From Thiohalocapsa sp. PB-PSB1 (GTDB lineage: Bacteria; Pseudomonadota; Gammaproteobacteria; Chromatiales; Chromatiaceae): a stretch of DNA of 64,000 nucleotides. The first letter of the stretch is position 1. Every line of letters starts with the position of its first letter. This document shows, in pieces, positions 45,909 through 54,631 of the stretch. The stretch spans positions 7,271,001 to 7,335,000 of the forward strand of contig CP050890.1 of assembly GCA_016745215.1 (NCBI GenBank), written 5' to 3'. The translations under genes and the position numbers were made by a program. Under the pieces are notes generated by a model. It did not search any database. It worked only from the letters and a program-made list of their open reading frames with translations, and was not told where the DNA came from.

Positions 45909-46524
45909 GTAGCGGTTCATGAATAACCTATACAACGCTATCCAGACATCGGCGGAGTGCAATCGGGGTCGGGGTCGCTATCGGAATCGGAATCGGAATC
46001 GGAATCGAGAGAGAAAACGCCCTATGCCATTCGGTCATGAGAAGCGCGACGTAGACCGTGCGGCCATCGAGTCTGTCGGCTGGGCCTAGCGCGACTGCGA
46101 GCATGCGAAAGGACAGCGTAACGCGAAGGATCAGCGCCTGCGCACATCGTAGGTGCGCATCGTAAGGCGCGCATCGCAGGCCATCGCGCTGAACATTGCC
46201 GAGGGTAACGACAAAGGGAGGAGCGGGGATCGACGCCGGTCGTTTGAAAGCGCACGAGGCTCGGCGCTGGAGTGCGCTGCGATTCAGGACGTGCTTGCTG
46301 GTGTGCGATGCGTTGTGCGCAGACGACAACGGCAAGCAAAAGGCACTGCTCGATCGTCGTGTGGCCATGCTCACGAAGCGCGGACAGCGTGGCTAGGCGG
46401 TCAGCGAGGAGCTTGGCGGATAGCGGGTTGGTCAGTTCGATACCGACGCCGATAGCGATACCGAATGAGTCGGCAGGTGACACCCAAGCCAAAAACTTAT
46501 TTTAGCTTGTTTCTGCGCCATCAC
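45909..46524 (+). mobile_element. R1 miniature element, copy 3
   Basis: This copy matches copies 1 and 2 from GTAGCGGTTCATGAATAACC to CCATCAC. It has four AATCGG-type units on the left, more than the other copies. The flanking triplets differ (GAA and TAA), so no target duplication can be claimed. The right end CTTATTTTAGC shows small changes. Confidence 0.75.
46024..46396 (+). pseudogene. Decayed four-helix-bundle ORF in R1 copy 3
   Basis: This is the same decayed ORF. Here the early codon is GTAGAC, so MPFGHEKRDVDRAAIESVGW reads through, which shows what copies 1 and 2 lost. The later frameshifts, including that after ECAAIQDVLA, are the same as in the other copies. Confidence 0.7.
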
Positions 46525-46558
46525 TAACTGCCAAAAGGCTTGGGTACAGGCCTGTCGG

Positions 46559-46715
46559 GGCGATTGCTATTGAGCAACAGACCACCTGGCTTGTCTTCTC
46601 GCTTTGCATCGACATTGCAGCGACCCGCCCGTAAGGCGATTATGGGCGAGTTGCCATTTCGGGCAGGCGAACGACGATTCAGCGCCAGTTGGTACGCTTC
46701 TCTCCTGCAATCGCC
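46559..46715. mobile_element. R2 miniature hairpin element, copy C
   Basis: The left end is GGCGATTGCTATTGAGCAAC and the right end, inverted, is GGCGATTGCAGGAGAGAAGC. The inner CTTGTCTTCTCG and GCCCGTAAGGCGATTATGGGC parts agree with copies A and B. It ends 9 bases beyond the stop codon of paralogue P2 and starts 34 bases after R1 copy 3. Confidence 0.7.
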
Positions 46716-46724
46716 TTGGACCGG

Positions 46725-47078
46725 CTAATTCAGGCTGGCGCGTGCAAGTATCTCATCACGCAGTTTGGCGACGCCCCGCCGGACATTGCCCAAATCCTGT
46801 TCATCATCCATCAGTGCAGCTGCCTGATCGACAGTCTTCACCATTTGGGCAAGAATGTCGCTCTCAGCCGTCGTGATAGGTTCGCCGGAGAACACCTGTT
46901 TGCGTATAGCGAGCGCCTCCGGAAGCCGCTGTGTCTCGACATCGCGCAGTAGATGCTGGGCGATTTGTTGGCGTTGAAGACCCCAGCCCTGCTCGTGGTC
47001 AGAGCCATCATGCGTGGATGGACTCGACTCGATAGAATGGACCTGGGTGGTTGGGAACTGTTCTTGGATTGCTGGCAT
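46725..47078 (-). CDS. Small helical protein of unknown family, paralogue P2
   Basis: This is a 117-residue paralogue of the protein at 44754-45179. I start at MPAIQEQF because it aligns with the start of P1 and the DNA around the ATG (GCTGGCATGCTC in plus-strand reading) is the same in both; the frame is open to 47126. The core QRLPEALAIRKQVFSGEPIT and LAQMVKTVDQAAALMDD is conserved. The first 35 residues are variable and acidic. No family is recognised. R2 copy C follows its stop directly. Confidence 0.65.
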   Translation of the reverse strand: MPAIQEQFPTTQVHSIESSPSTHDGSDHEQGWGLQRQQIAQHLLRDVETQRLPEALAIRKQVFSGEPITTAESDILAQMVKTVDQAAALMDDEQDLGNVRRGVAKLRDEILARASLN

Positions 47079-47463
47079 GCTCATTAGCCTCTTATGGATA
47101 CTGGAATTGGTGGATATCTTGTTCATGATGGGCAGGATTCAACCTGGGAACTGCCGATCAGCCTGTTTGCATCATCTGTTGAAGCGCCATTGTTGGCGTA
47201 GCGTTTCTGGCTTCGAATCTTCCGTCCTCTATTCCCCAAAAGTGGTAAGAAAGCATGTTTGTGCTTAAGAATGCGGTTAGCCAACGACCGAAGCAATCCC
47301 CATTGTCCACTATGCGTATGAGCAACTTCCCCGAGGCGATGGGCCGAAGTCGGCAGCGCTTGGCCTACCCGGCAGCATGCCTCGACCTGTTGCCGGTGGC
47401 TTGAAGCGCTGAGAAATCAGAGCATAATGCCGGCAAGCAGCGCCAAGCCAGTAACTGGGCTTA
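47079..47463. other. Gap upstream of paralogue P2
   Basis: No gene or repeat that I recognise lies in this 385-bp stretch, apart from the promoter that P2 must have. Confidence 0.4.
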
Positions 47464-47577
47464 GGCGATTTCTGTCGAGAAATAAACTACCTGGCTTGTT
47501 TTCTCGTGCGGCCTCCTGGTCGCGAAGGCGAACGAGCATCCGGCGCCAGTTGGTCTGTTTCTCTCCGGCAATCGTCT
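47464..47577. mobile_element. R2 miniature hairpin element, copy D (internally deleted)
   Basis: Both R2 ends are present, GGCGATTTCTGTCGAGAAAT and the inverted TTAGACGATTGCCGGAGAGA, but about 45 bases of the middle are missing, leaving 114 bp. It ends four bases before the stop codon of the oxidoreductase gene on the minus strand. Confidence 0.7.
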
Positions 47578-47581
47578 AAAG

Positions 47582-48685
47582 TCACTGTTCGCCAAACGGG
47601 CCGCTTGGCTCCATTCTGCGGATAGGTCCAACGTCCAGGTCTTCCCGTATCACGCCCGCCAGACCGAGCACCAGGTCTGGGCCGTACACGGCAGCCGGTG
47701 TTTGGAAACCTGGTTTGAGTTCGCCGGCCAAGGCACGCGCGGCAATCCTGAGCGCGATCGCTGGCGTGATACTGTATCCATCAGGCGTGTACAGACGCGA
47801 ACATACCCGCTGGCGCCAGGCATCTTCGGCCTCGGCAACAATCACTCGGCGCGCGGCGTCGCGTTTCTCCTCACTCGGGCCTTGCGGCCAAAATCGGGTT
47901 GGCCATTCCAGCAGTTGTCGCGTCACGGGCAGGCGCAACGGCAGTCCGAACCAAGCGCCCGCCTGATACAGCATGCGCGCGGTGGCATCCGCCTCCGCAT
48001 ACACTTCGATATTAGGAATGCCGGTGGTGTGGTAGGCGGTAAACACGTCCGCCCAGCTCAGCGCAGTGCTCAAACGCTCGCCATCGCCGAAGTCGAAGCC
48101 GCGTTCGAGATGACCCACCCGGACGCTGGTGAGCCTACCCGCCCGACGGATGCTGACGCCTTCGCGAACTAACCCCAGCATCGCGCGCAGGGTGCCCCGG
48201 GAGATCAGGTCGGCGCGGGAAAAAGCGATACGCAAATGGATCGCATCGGGCATGCGCGCGCTCAGGTGGGCGGCTAGACAGTCGGATGCGGCACAGACGA
48301 AGCCGACTCCTGGCATCAACATCAGGTTCCGGGCGCGGGCAGCGCTGTCATTTCGATACAGGTCTACAAAGACAGGCAATTCGCCGGTCAAGTCCAAATA
48401 ATGTGTGTCGTTACGTAGACAGGCATCGAGCATGGGCCGAGCGGTGGCGGCGTAGGGACCCGCCACATGCAATACTACCGCGATGTCTGCAAGCGCGCTG
48501 TCAAGGGATGCAGCGTCATCCAATCTTGCGACTCGCCATGGCAACCCCAGAGACGCCGACATCCGCTCTAGTTGCCGCGCATCGCGCCCAGCCAGCACCA
48601 CATCCAGCCCGAGCAAGTGCGCGTGTTCCGCAACCAATTGGCCAGTAAAGCCGGTCGCGCCATAGATCAGTAGCCTTCGCCCCAT
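47582..48685 (-). CDS. Saccharopine dehydrogenase-like NAD(P)-binding oxidoreductase
   Basis: This is a 367-residue protein of the saccharopine dehydrogenase/trans-acting enoyl reductase family. The Rossmann motif YGATGFTGQLVAEH lies at residues 8-21, and VLHVAGPYAATARPMLDAC and HYLDLTGELPVF are typical of the family. Relatives work as membrane-linked reductases in lipid or ketide synthesis, but the substrate here cannot be told. No lysine-pathway partner is near. The start reads MGRRLLIYGATG. R2 copy D lies right at its 3' end. Confidence 0.82.
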   Translation of the reverse strand: MGRRLLIYGATGFTGQLVAEHAHLLGLDVVLAGRDARQLERMSASLGLPWRVARLDDAASLDSALADIAVVLHVAGPYAATARPMLDACLRNDTHYLDLTGELPVFVDLYRNDSAARARNLMLMPGVGFVCAASDCLAAHLSARMPDAIHLRIAFSRADLISRGTLRAMLGLVREGVSIRRAGRLTSVRVGHLERGFDFGDGERLSTALSWADVFTAYHTTGIPNIEVYAEADATARMLYQAGAWFGLPLRLPVTRQLLEWPTRFWPQGPSEEKRDAARRVIVAEAEDAWRQRVCSRLYTPDGYSITPAIALRIAARALAGELKPGFQTPAAVYGPDLVLGLAGVIREDLDVGPIRRMEPSGPFGEQ

Positions 48686-48718
48686 ATCAATTACCTTGAT
48701 GAATTAAAGCCGGGTGCT

Positions 48719-48890
48719 GCCCTCAAAGAATGTAAGGATTCACCGTAGAGACGCAGAGTGCGCAGATGAGCTAAGGCGCCTCGCCCGCAAGCGGACCATT
48801 ACGCGTCGTGGCAGCCGCTCGGCGTAGGAGCCCGCTTGCGGGCGAGCCGGCAAATGATGCCAGCGTAGCGGACTGCCGCTCGACGCTTGG
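48719..48890. repeat. R5 repeat copy 3 with REP-like hairpin
   Basis: This block repeats that at 32390-32570: CTCAAAGAATGTAAGGATTC, ACCGTAGAGACGCAGAG, GTAGGAGCCCGCTTGCGGGC and CCGGCAAATGATGCCAGCG all recur in order. Confidence 0.7.
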
Positions 48891-49402
48891 TTATGGCAGA
48901 GTCTCCAAAGGTATTTTTTGCCCACTCTTTAAGGTCACGAGTACGCACGCTCTGCATTGCCGTACGCACTCGCTCTGCCGTGATGTTGGTCAGAAATACA
49001 GGGATCATCAGGATGGATTTGCCGATCTCCTGAAGCGGGCTTTGTGTTCGAAAAAAGCTTCTCCTTGCCGATGACCGATTCGCAACGATCGGAGCTGGCC
49101 AACCCGATCTCCCCCTTCGGAAGCTTCTTTGCCTCCTCGGCAACGGCGGATAGGAGGTTGTCGCGAAAGCGTTGTGCACGCTCATCGACGATCTCGAGCC
49201 GAGCAAACCGCGCGGCCAGATCCTCGGCGGAGTCCGCATGCAGTCCTTCTGTTTTCAACAGGATTTGGCTGGTCTTGATCAGCGTCAGAAGTCGCGCATA
49301 CGACCGATAGGCTTGGCGATCGTTCAGCAAGACCTTGATCATAAGTCCGGCCAAAACCCCGTTCAAGGGTTTAGATATGCTGCGGCTTCCTTGAATAAAC
49401 AT
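48890..49402 (-). pseudogene. Frameshifted gene fragment, possibly a transposase
   Basis: Two overlapping frames join at about 49070-49100. The first gives LKTEGLHADSAEDLAARFAR and RFRDNLLSAVAEEAKKLPKGE, and the second PLQEIGKSILMIPVFLTNIT and RTRDLKEWAKNTFGDSAITK. A single coding sequence with one frameshift explains both. It looks like the C-terminal part of a larger protein, perhaps a transposase. I am not certain of the family. It sits between an R5 block and the IS5-type element. Confidence 0.5.
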
Positions 49403-49457
49403 AGGGTTAGCGAAAATTCCGACAAACCTTCCAGTCAGTTGGCCAGAGTTAGGATTC

Positions 49458-50306
49458 AGAGTCTGCCTAGCAATAATTCAGCCGCAATTTGCAAGCGTTT
49501 TCTCGAGCATGGCGATACGGATCATATTCGCGGCAGCCCCAGTCAGGATCTCGAAATCCTTGGCTCAGCCTGCGAAATCGACCGAGCCAAGCGAAACTGC
49601 GCTCATCCACCCAGCGTTTCGGAAGGACAACCCATCCGTCTTTGATTTTGGTGGAAATGTGCAAGATGAGTCCGAGTGTCTCGTCGACAAATTTCACGGC
49701 TGTCCCGCGATAACCCGCATCGCCGGAAAACGCCTCGATGCTCGGGTGTTTCTCCGCCGCACCCGCCGTCACGGGACCACCCGCCACAGTATCGCTGCAA
49801 TTGGCTGCGTGGACCGACACATGCAACAGGTTGCCGAGGAGATCGACCACGCTGTGGCGTTTATGCCCTTTGACCTTCTTGCCGCCGTCGATCCCGCGTT
49901 CTTCGCTCGCCTACTCGGTCTTGACGCTTTGCGAGTCGATCATCCCGTAATTCGGCGATGCCGAACGACCATTGTTGTGGCGACGGCGCGCATTCAGTTG
50001 ATCCAGCGCGGTTTCCCATACACCGCTTTTGTTCCATCGGCTGAAGTGATCGTAAACCGTTTGCCAGGGGGGAAAATCGTTGGGTAGCATGCGCCATTGG
50101 CAACCGGACTTCATGACGTACAAAATGGCATCGACGATCCGTTTGCGCGGATGCAGGCTGGCACTGCCCCGTCGATCACGGGGTTGAAAATAGTGTTCGA
50201 TCAGTGCCCATTCGGCGTCCGTCAGGTCACTTGGGTATCCCATAATTTATCCTCGAAGAAAAAGTACTTGACGTTGATAGACATTTTTTTGCCAGACAGG
50301 TTCTCA
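49458..50306 (-). mobile_element. IS5-family insertion sequence, about 850 bp
   Basis: The ends form inverted repeats: AGAGTCTGCCTAGCAATAA from the left and AGAACCTGTCTGGCAAAAA from the right, with 14 of 19 bases equal. A frameshifted transposase fills the space between. It lies directly after the PIN-Res chimera. I could not define a target duplication. Confidence 0.75.
49467..50243 (-). pseudogene. IS5-family transposase, frameshifted
   Basis: The N-terminal part, from MGYPSDLTDAEWALIEHYFQ, includes GCQWRMLPNDFPPWQTVYDH and the first DDE-region words IDSQSVKTE, and ends in a stop at about 49911. The continuation in another frame reads SEERGIDGGKKVKGHKRHSV, then FSGDAGYRG and ERSFAWLGRFRRLSQGFRD. 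Together they would make a transposase of about 255 residues. One frameshift near 49905-49915 separates them. In some IS5 groups such a shift is programmed, so it may not mean inactivity. Confidence 0.85.
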
Positions 50307-50317
50307 CAAGATAGGGA

Positions 50318-50899
50318 TTATGCAGTAAGTTCATAGTCGAAAAAAGATCGATTTTCGACAGCCTCGTCTGTGACCAGGTTCTTGAACGGCACGGGTCCGC
50401 GGCTGGACTCCGTGCAGGGGGTCGCGGTCAGCTCCAGCCCGAACAGGGGCTTCAGCTCGTTGATCGCGCGCACCCCGGCGCTGGCCCGGTAGCGGTATGA
50501 CTCGTCCATCAGCAACACCAGCTCCGGCAACTCGGCCAGGAAATTGAAATAGCTGTCGCCGAGATACTCGGACAGGCGCTTGATACGCGGGCTCTTGCCG
50601 CCGCGCACCTCCGCGCACTGTTCCAAGTGCGCCCGTAGGTCGGCGTCGGTGGGATCATCGAGAAACACCACGCGCTTCCGTGCTACCAGGTTGCTGAACC
50701 AGCGACTCGCGAATCGCGAAGCTGGCCGATTCCGCCCCCGCGTCAGCTCCGGTGAGCTGATGGCGTGAAAGCCACCTTCGCGCATTGCCGCAAGGAACGC
50801 ACGACTCATGCGTGAGCTGGGGTCGGCGCCCTCTCCCGCAGCGCGCAACACCGACGCATCGACAACCAACACCGCTGCTATGGGGTATTGCGATGTCAT
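50318..50899 (-). pseudogene. Chimeric ORF: PIN-like nuclease N-part fused to a type III Res fragment
   Basis: The 193-residue frame starts at MTSQYPIAAVLVVDASVLRA, whose VDASVLRA and later SPELTRGRN and DDPTDADLRAHLEQ suit a PIN-like protein that often follows the DUF3696-type ATPase. From about residue 95 (EVRGGKSPRIKRLSEYLGDS) the sequence becomes that of a type III restriction helicase, with LVLLMDESYRYRASAGVRAI (motif II) and LELTATP (motif III). It then ends within 30 residues. The start overlaps the ATPase stop by four bases. I read it as the product of a deletion between two neighbouring genes. Confidence 0.65.
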
Positions 50900-52510
50900 G
50901 ACCGATGTCTCGCTGCAACGACGTCCAGATACTCGCACTCGGCGCGCAGTGCGACATCGTCGCAGTCCGAGGGCCAGTCTCCGAAGGCGCCGTCTGCATC
51001 CAACGGCGCCTTTGCTTCCCTAGTCAGACCGGTCTTTGGATCGCGGCCGAACCAGTGCAGGCTGACGCGGCAAGGCTCGATGCGACCTTTGGCGACGGCG
51101 GTCTGAATACCCCGCAGCAGAAGGTCGCTGTGTGTCTTCACGATCACCCGCACGCCCCGCAATGCCATATCCACCAGCACATCGGCCATCCGGGACTGGG
51201 TCAGCGGATGCAGGTGCAGCTCCGGCTGCTCGATGTAGACGACTCGGCCGGGTTTCGCGGCGATCAGGGCCACCCAGACGGGTAACGCCTGAGACAGGCC
51301 GAAACCGACATCAAGGATGTTGACCAAGTCTGTATTCTGAAACCGTTCACCGGTCGGAAGGCGGGCAACCAACAGTTCCAAGCGGGCATCGTCGATCCGC
51401 CGCGCTTTCAGATAGCGAGCGATGCCGACGTGGCGGAGGCATTGAACGAGTCGCGTGAGCTGGTCTTCGTCGACCTCGGCCCACTGTTGGATCAGGCTGG
51501 TCACGTGGGCTCGAACGCTCCGTGGAGACCCTCGCCGATCTCGGCGCGCGGATAGGAGCGCGCTGGGTTTCCGCGCAGACCGGGCACGTGAATCAAGTCC
51601 GCCAAGACCCGGATCAGAGGAGTAGCCGGCTTGAGCGCGTCCAACGGCAGCAGGGCGGGAGGCAATGGCGCATCCGGGGTCCCCTGGGCCTGGGCCAACA
51701 AGCAGAGCGAACCTCGCCTTGTCGGTGATTGGGCGAAGGGCAAGGAAACAGCGTTCTCGCCCGACCTCGACCCCCACTGGCGCATGTTCCTGAGAGACGA
51801 GTACCTTCAAAGCGCCCGGTAGGGCGTTCCTCAGATGTTTCGAAGCGCCGTCGGCTTCAAGCGTTCCCGCAGAGCCATCGGACGCGCGCGCGAAATCCAT
51901 GGCCTGAAGCTAGGCTGTCGAAATCTGCCGTCTCACTAAAACAAGCGCTTCCCGGTTTTGGATGCTTAGTCGGTGTCGGTGTCGAGGTCGGAATTAGGGA
52001 TTGGTATCGAGCTGGCTGTTTTGATCGATGAGCGGATTCGATTCCGATTCCGATAGCGACCCCGACACCGATTTAGGCTTCCCCAGTGCGTTCGATGAAG
52101 CAATCCAAGACCCGGAATCGGTTTGGCATCAAAACTCAGGACATTTCGACAGCCTAGCCTGAAACTCGAATCCCCCCGTCGCTTCTCCTGCGATAGCGAT
52201 TGGTGATGCCGCCTCCATCCGTCCAGAGCCGAACGGAGAATCCCGACACAGACGGGCTCAACACCTGTGCCGCCTTGCTGAAGCGCACATGCGGGCCGTC
52301 CAGCAGCAACGGACCCGGGTCGTAGCTCGCCTCCATGGTCTGCTTCAGCAGCAGGAGAGGTTGCACGATGCTCGACTTGCCGGAGCTGTTCGCGTCGGCC
52401 AGCACCGTCAGCGGCGCCACATCGACGGTCTGTTCTTCGGCGATGGACTTGTAACAACCCGCGACGGCGACTTGGCAGATGCTCGGCTCGGCTTGCTCGA
52501 TATCGGTCAT
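50896..52510 (-). pseudogene. AAA ATPase (DUF3696-like), interrupted by R4 and frameshifts
   Basis: The N-terminal part (52154-52510) has Walker A-like ADANSSGKSSIVQ and then LLLLKQTMEASYDPGPLLLD. The C-terminal part (from 51900) has the Walker B-like VVYIEQPELHLHP and the switch THSDLLLRGIQ. Between them R4 is inserted, and the middle is read in a different frame (LADLIHVPGLRGNPARSYPR at about 51500-51600), so at least two frameshifts exist. Intact relatives are about 400-550 residues and are found in nuclease-linked defence modules. The first codons overlap the Mod stop by four bases, so it was the second gene of the coupled set. Confidence 0.8.
51910..52157. mobile_element. R4 miniature element inserted in the AAA ATPase gene
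   Basis: The ends CTAGGCTGTCGAAAT and ATTTCGACAGCCTAG are perfect 15-bp inverted repeats, with looser pairing further in. The core has complementary hexamer arms: TCGGTGTCGGTGTCGAGGTC on the left and CGATTCCGATAGCGACCCCG plus ACACCGA on the right. CCTGAA flanks both sides, a likely 6-bp target duplication. A related 71-bp derivative is at 30061-30131. Confidence 0.8.
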
Positions 52511-54177
52511 GTCGTATCCCCGTCGAACAGTGAACGCTGCTCGGGCTTGGTTGATCGCGGCGCCTCCTTAGGCGCCGCCATCGGCAGGTTCTGCACGTTC
52601 AGGCTGTAGTCGTCGCGGCCCCACTCGCAGCGGGCCAATACCACGCGCGGGATCTTCTTCAACATCAGGTTCGGCCAGCGCTCGGCGGCGGCCTCGGCAC
52701 CCAGGCCGCGAAAGGCGCTGCACAGCACCAGCAGCGAGCGGCCCTCGCCCACCTCGTTGGCGAGGACCTGCAACTGCTCGGCGGACAGGTTCTGCGTGGT
52801 CACCCAAATGAAATCCCGCTCGGTCGAATGCCCGTGCTGCCACCACAGCGTCTCCGACGGCGCGTAGGTGAAGCCCTCCAGCTTGCACAGCGCCTCGGCC
52901 AGCATCGCCGCGTTGTAGGCCCGGTTGACGACCCAGTTGCCCCAGCGGTCCCGCTCCAGCAGCAAAGGCGCCAGCCGGTAGTAGCGGAAGCCGCCGCCGC
53001 CCTTCCAGCCCACCGCTTCGGTGATGCCGCCGGGGTCGTCGCCGTCGATGACCTTCTTCAAGCGGGGAATGATGTGGGTGTGGCAGTGCTCGCCCAGCTC
53101 GATCATGATCCAGCGCCGGCCCATCTTATGCGCGACGGCCCCGGTGGTGCCGGAGCCGGCGAAGGAGTCGAGGACCAGGTCGCCGGGGTTTGAGGCGATG
53201 TGAACGGCGCGCTGCAACAGCTCCTCGGGCTTGGGGTTATCGAAGACTGAGGACTTTGGCAAGAGCTGTAGCAAACCCTTCTTCGCGGCATCATTCGTCC
53301 CGACCTCAGTTGCAGGCCAAATGGTTTCTGGGGTCAGGCCTTTCTTCGCTTTCTCAGCGAGAAACATCTTCACCCGCGGCGCATTATCGCCGGTTTTACC
53401 GAACCAGATATTGCCTGCTTGAATCTCTTCGTGCATCCTTTCCTTCGTGTAGAGCCAACACCGCCCTTTGGGCGGATCAATCTCCCTTCCGGAGGGCAGT
53501 CTGAGTTTGTAGAATTGGCTCGGGGTGCCGTGCCCTGCTTGCGCATTCGCCGAAACCGATTGCCAGGGGCCGCGCGGGTCATTGTCGGGATTCTTATAGC
53601 GGCTCAAAACCTCTTCCGAGAGGTCCAGCGGATTCCTTATTCCTGCAAAAACCGATTTACTCTTACCATAGATCAACAGATGATCGTGATTGAACGAGAA
53701 CACCCTCCGATTCTCGCGGGACGTACGTTTTTCCCAGATTGCGTTGGCAATAAAATTGTCGCGACCGAATACCTCGTCGCACAAAACCTTCAGATAATGC
53801 GCCTCGTTGTCGTCAATCGTGATCCACAACGACCCATCCTCCGCCAATAACCGCCGAATGATTTCCAACCGATCCCGCATCAGCGACAGCCAGATGCTGT
53901 GCTCCAGCCCGTCGTCGTAATGGGTAAAGGCGCTGCCGGTGTTGTAGGGCGGATCGATGAAGCAGCACTTGACCTTGCCGGTGTACTCCCGCTCCAGCGC
54001 CTTCAGCGCCAGCAGGTTGTCGCCGAAGATCAGCCAGTTGTCGAACAGGTCGCCGTCGCTGACCCGCCGCTCGGCATGATAGGACCGCGCCGGGTCCTCC
54101 AGCAGGATGCGCGGCTCCAATTTCGGCCGCTTGTCCTTGCCGATCCAGGTCAGCTCCAGCTTCTGCTTCTTGCTCAT
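52507..54177 (-). CDS. Type III-like site-specific DNA adenine methyltransferase (Mod)
   Basis: This is a 556-residue N6-adenine methyltransferase of the beta class. The catalytic motif DPPYNTGS comes first (about 75-82) and the SAM-binding DSFAGSGTTGAV follows at about 335-346. The N-terminus RILLEDPARSYHAE and the segment KCWW-free ETIWPATEVGTNDAAKKGLL are typical of the Mod subunits paired with Res helicases. The C-terminal 150 residues are probably the target recognition and partner part. It looks intact. It would protect host DNA, and its Res partner is probably the gene at the right edge. Confidence 0.9.
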   Translation of the reverse strand: MSKKQKLELTWIGKDKRPKLEPRILLEDPARSYHAERRVSDGDLFDNWLIFGDNLLALKALEREYTGKVKCCFIDPPYNTGSAFTHYDDGLEHSIWLSLMRDRLEIIRRLLAEDGSLWITIDDNEAHYLKVLCDEVFGRDNFIANAIWEKRTSRENRRVFSFNHDHLLIYGKSKSVFAGIRNPLDLSEEVLSRYKNPDNDPRGPWQSVSANAQAGHGTPSQFYKLRLPSGREIDPPKGRCWLYTKERMHEEIQAGNIWFGKTGDNAPRVKMFLAEKAKKGLTPETIWPATEVGTNDAAKKGLLQLLPKSSVFDNPKPEELLQRAVHIASNPGDLVLDSFAGSGTTGAVAHKMGRRWIMIELGEHCHTHIIPRLKKVIDGDDPGGITEAVGWKGGGGFRYYRLAPLLLERDRWGNWVVNRAYNAAMLAEALCKLEGFTYAPSETLWWQHGHSTERDFIWVTTQNLSAEQLQVLANEVGEGRSLLVLCSAFRGLGAEAAAERWPNLMLKKIPRVVLARCEWGRDDYSLNVQNLPMAAPKEAPRSTKPEQRSLFDGDTT

Positions 54178-54631
54178 GGGCGCGCGTCACCCTCTCGCTC
54201 CGACGCTCCAGCGTGGGAGCCAGGGCCGACGCTCCAGCGTCGCGTGTGCGGTTGCCATCGCTCTGCACAGGCCGCCGAAATGGCCGCGCCTGCATTCCCG
54301 CGCTGGACCGTGAAAAAGACCGCGGTGTGTCTGCTCGATATTGGTGTCATGTCGCGTTCACTCATCCACCGCCGCATGCAAGTCCAGCAGCGTGATCATC
54401 AGGGTCATCTCAGTTTACAGGGTTGTTCCACATCTTGGCATCGACGTATAGACGCCGTCTTTACGGGCGAGCGCCGAACTGGCGGTTGCTCACGATAAGC
54501 CACGAATCTGCGGCGCTTTGGAAACCAAATATTCAAATAGCGGTGGGCCAGGTGGGTTCCTTGCGCTATCGGATTCGTGTGAGTTGACCACGGCCATTGC
54601 GTCGGTTTCATGCTGAGCGGTCCTCGGCAGC
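54178..54631. other. Gap between SMC-like ATPase and Mod
   Basis: This 454-bp stretch between two genes of the operon has no long gene. A REP-like hairpin of CGACGCTCCAGCGTGGGAGC type lies at 54205-54250. A short frame on the minus strand reading MTLMITLLDLHAAVDE, then stop, lies near 54365-54415 and may be the tail of a lost gene. Confidence 0.45.

Larger units (their letters stand above)
45180..46724. other. Repeat region between paralogues P1 and P2
   Basis: From 45180 to 45908 I find no supported gene; short open frames in several directions lack conserved sequence. An inexact CAAAGTGAAATCA repeat occurs at 45404-45428. R1 copy 3 and R2 copy C fill most of the rest. Confidence 0.5.

Noticed and set aside
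53899..54498. Long plus-strand open frames opposite the defence genes (also at 57753-58736 and 55775-56422)
   Set aside because: They are antisense shadows of high-GC coding sequence, without family motifs, while the minus-strand genes have clear motifs.
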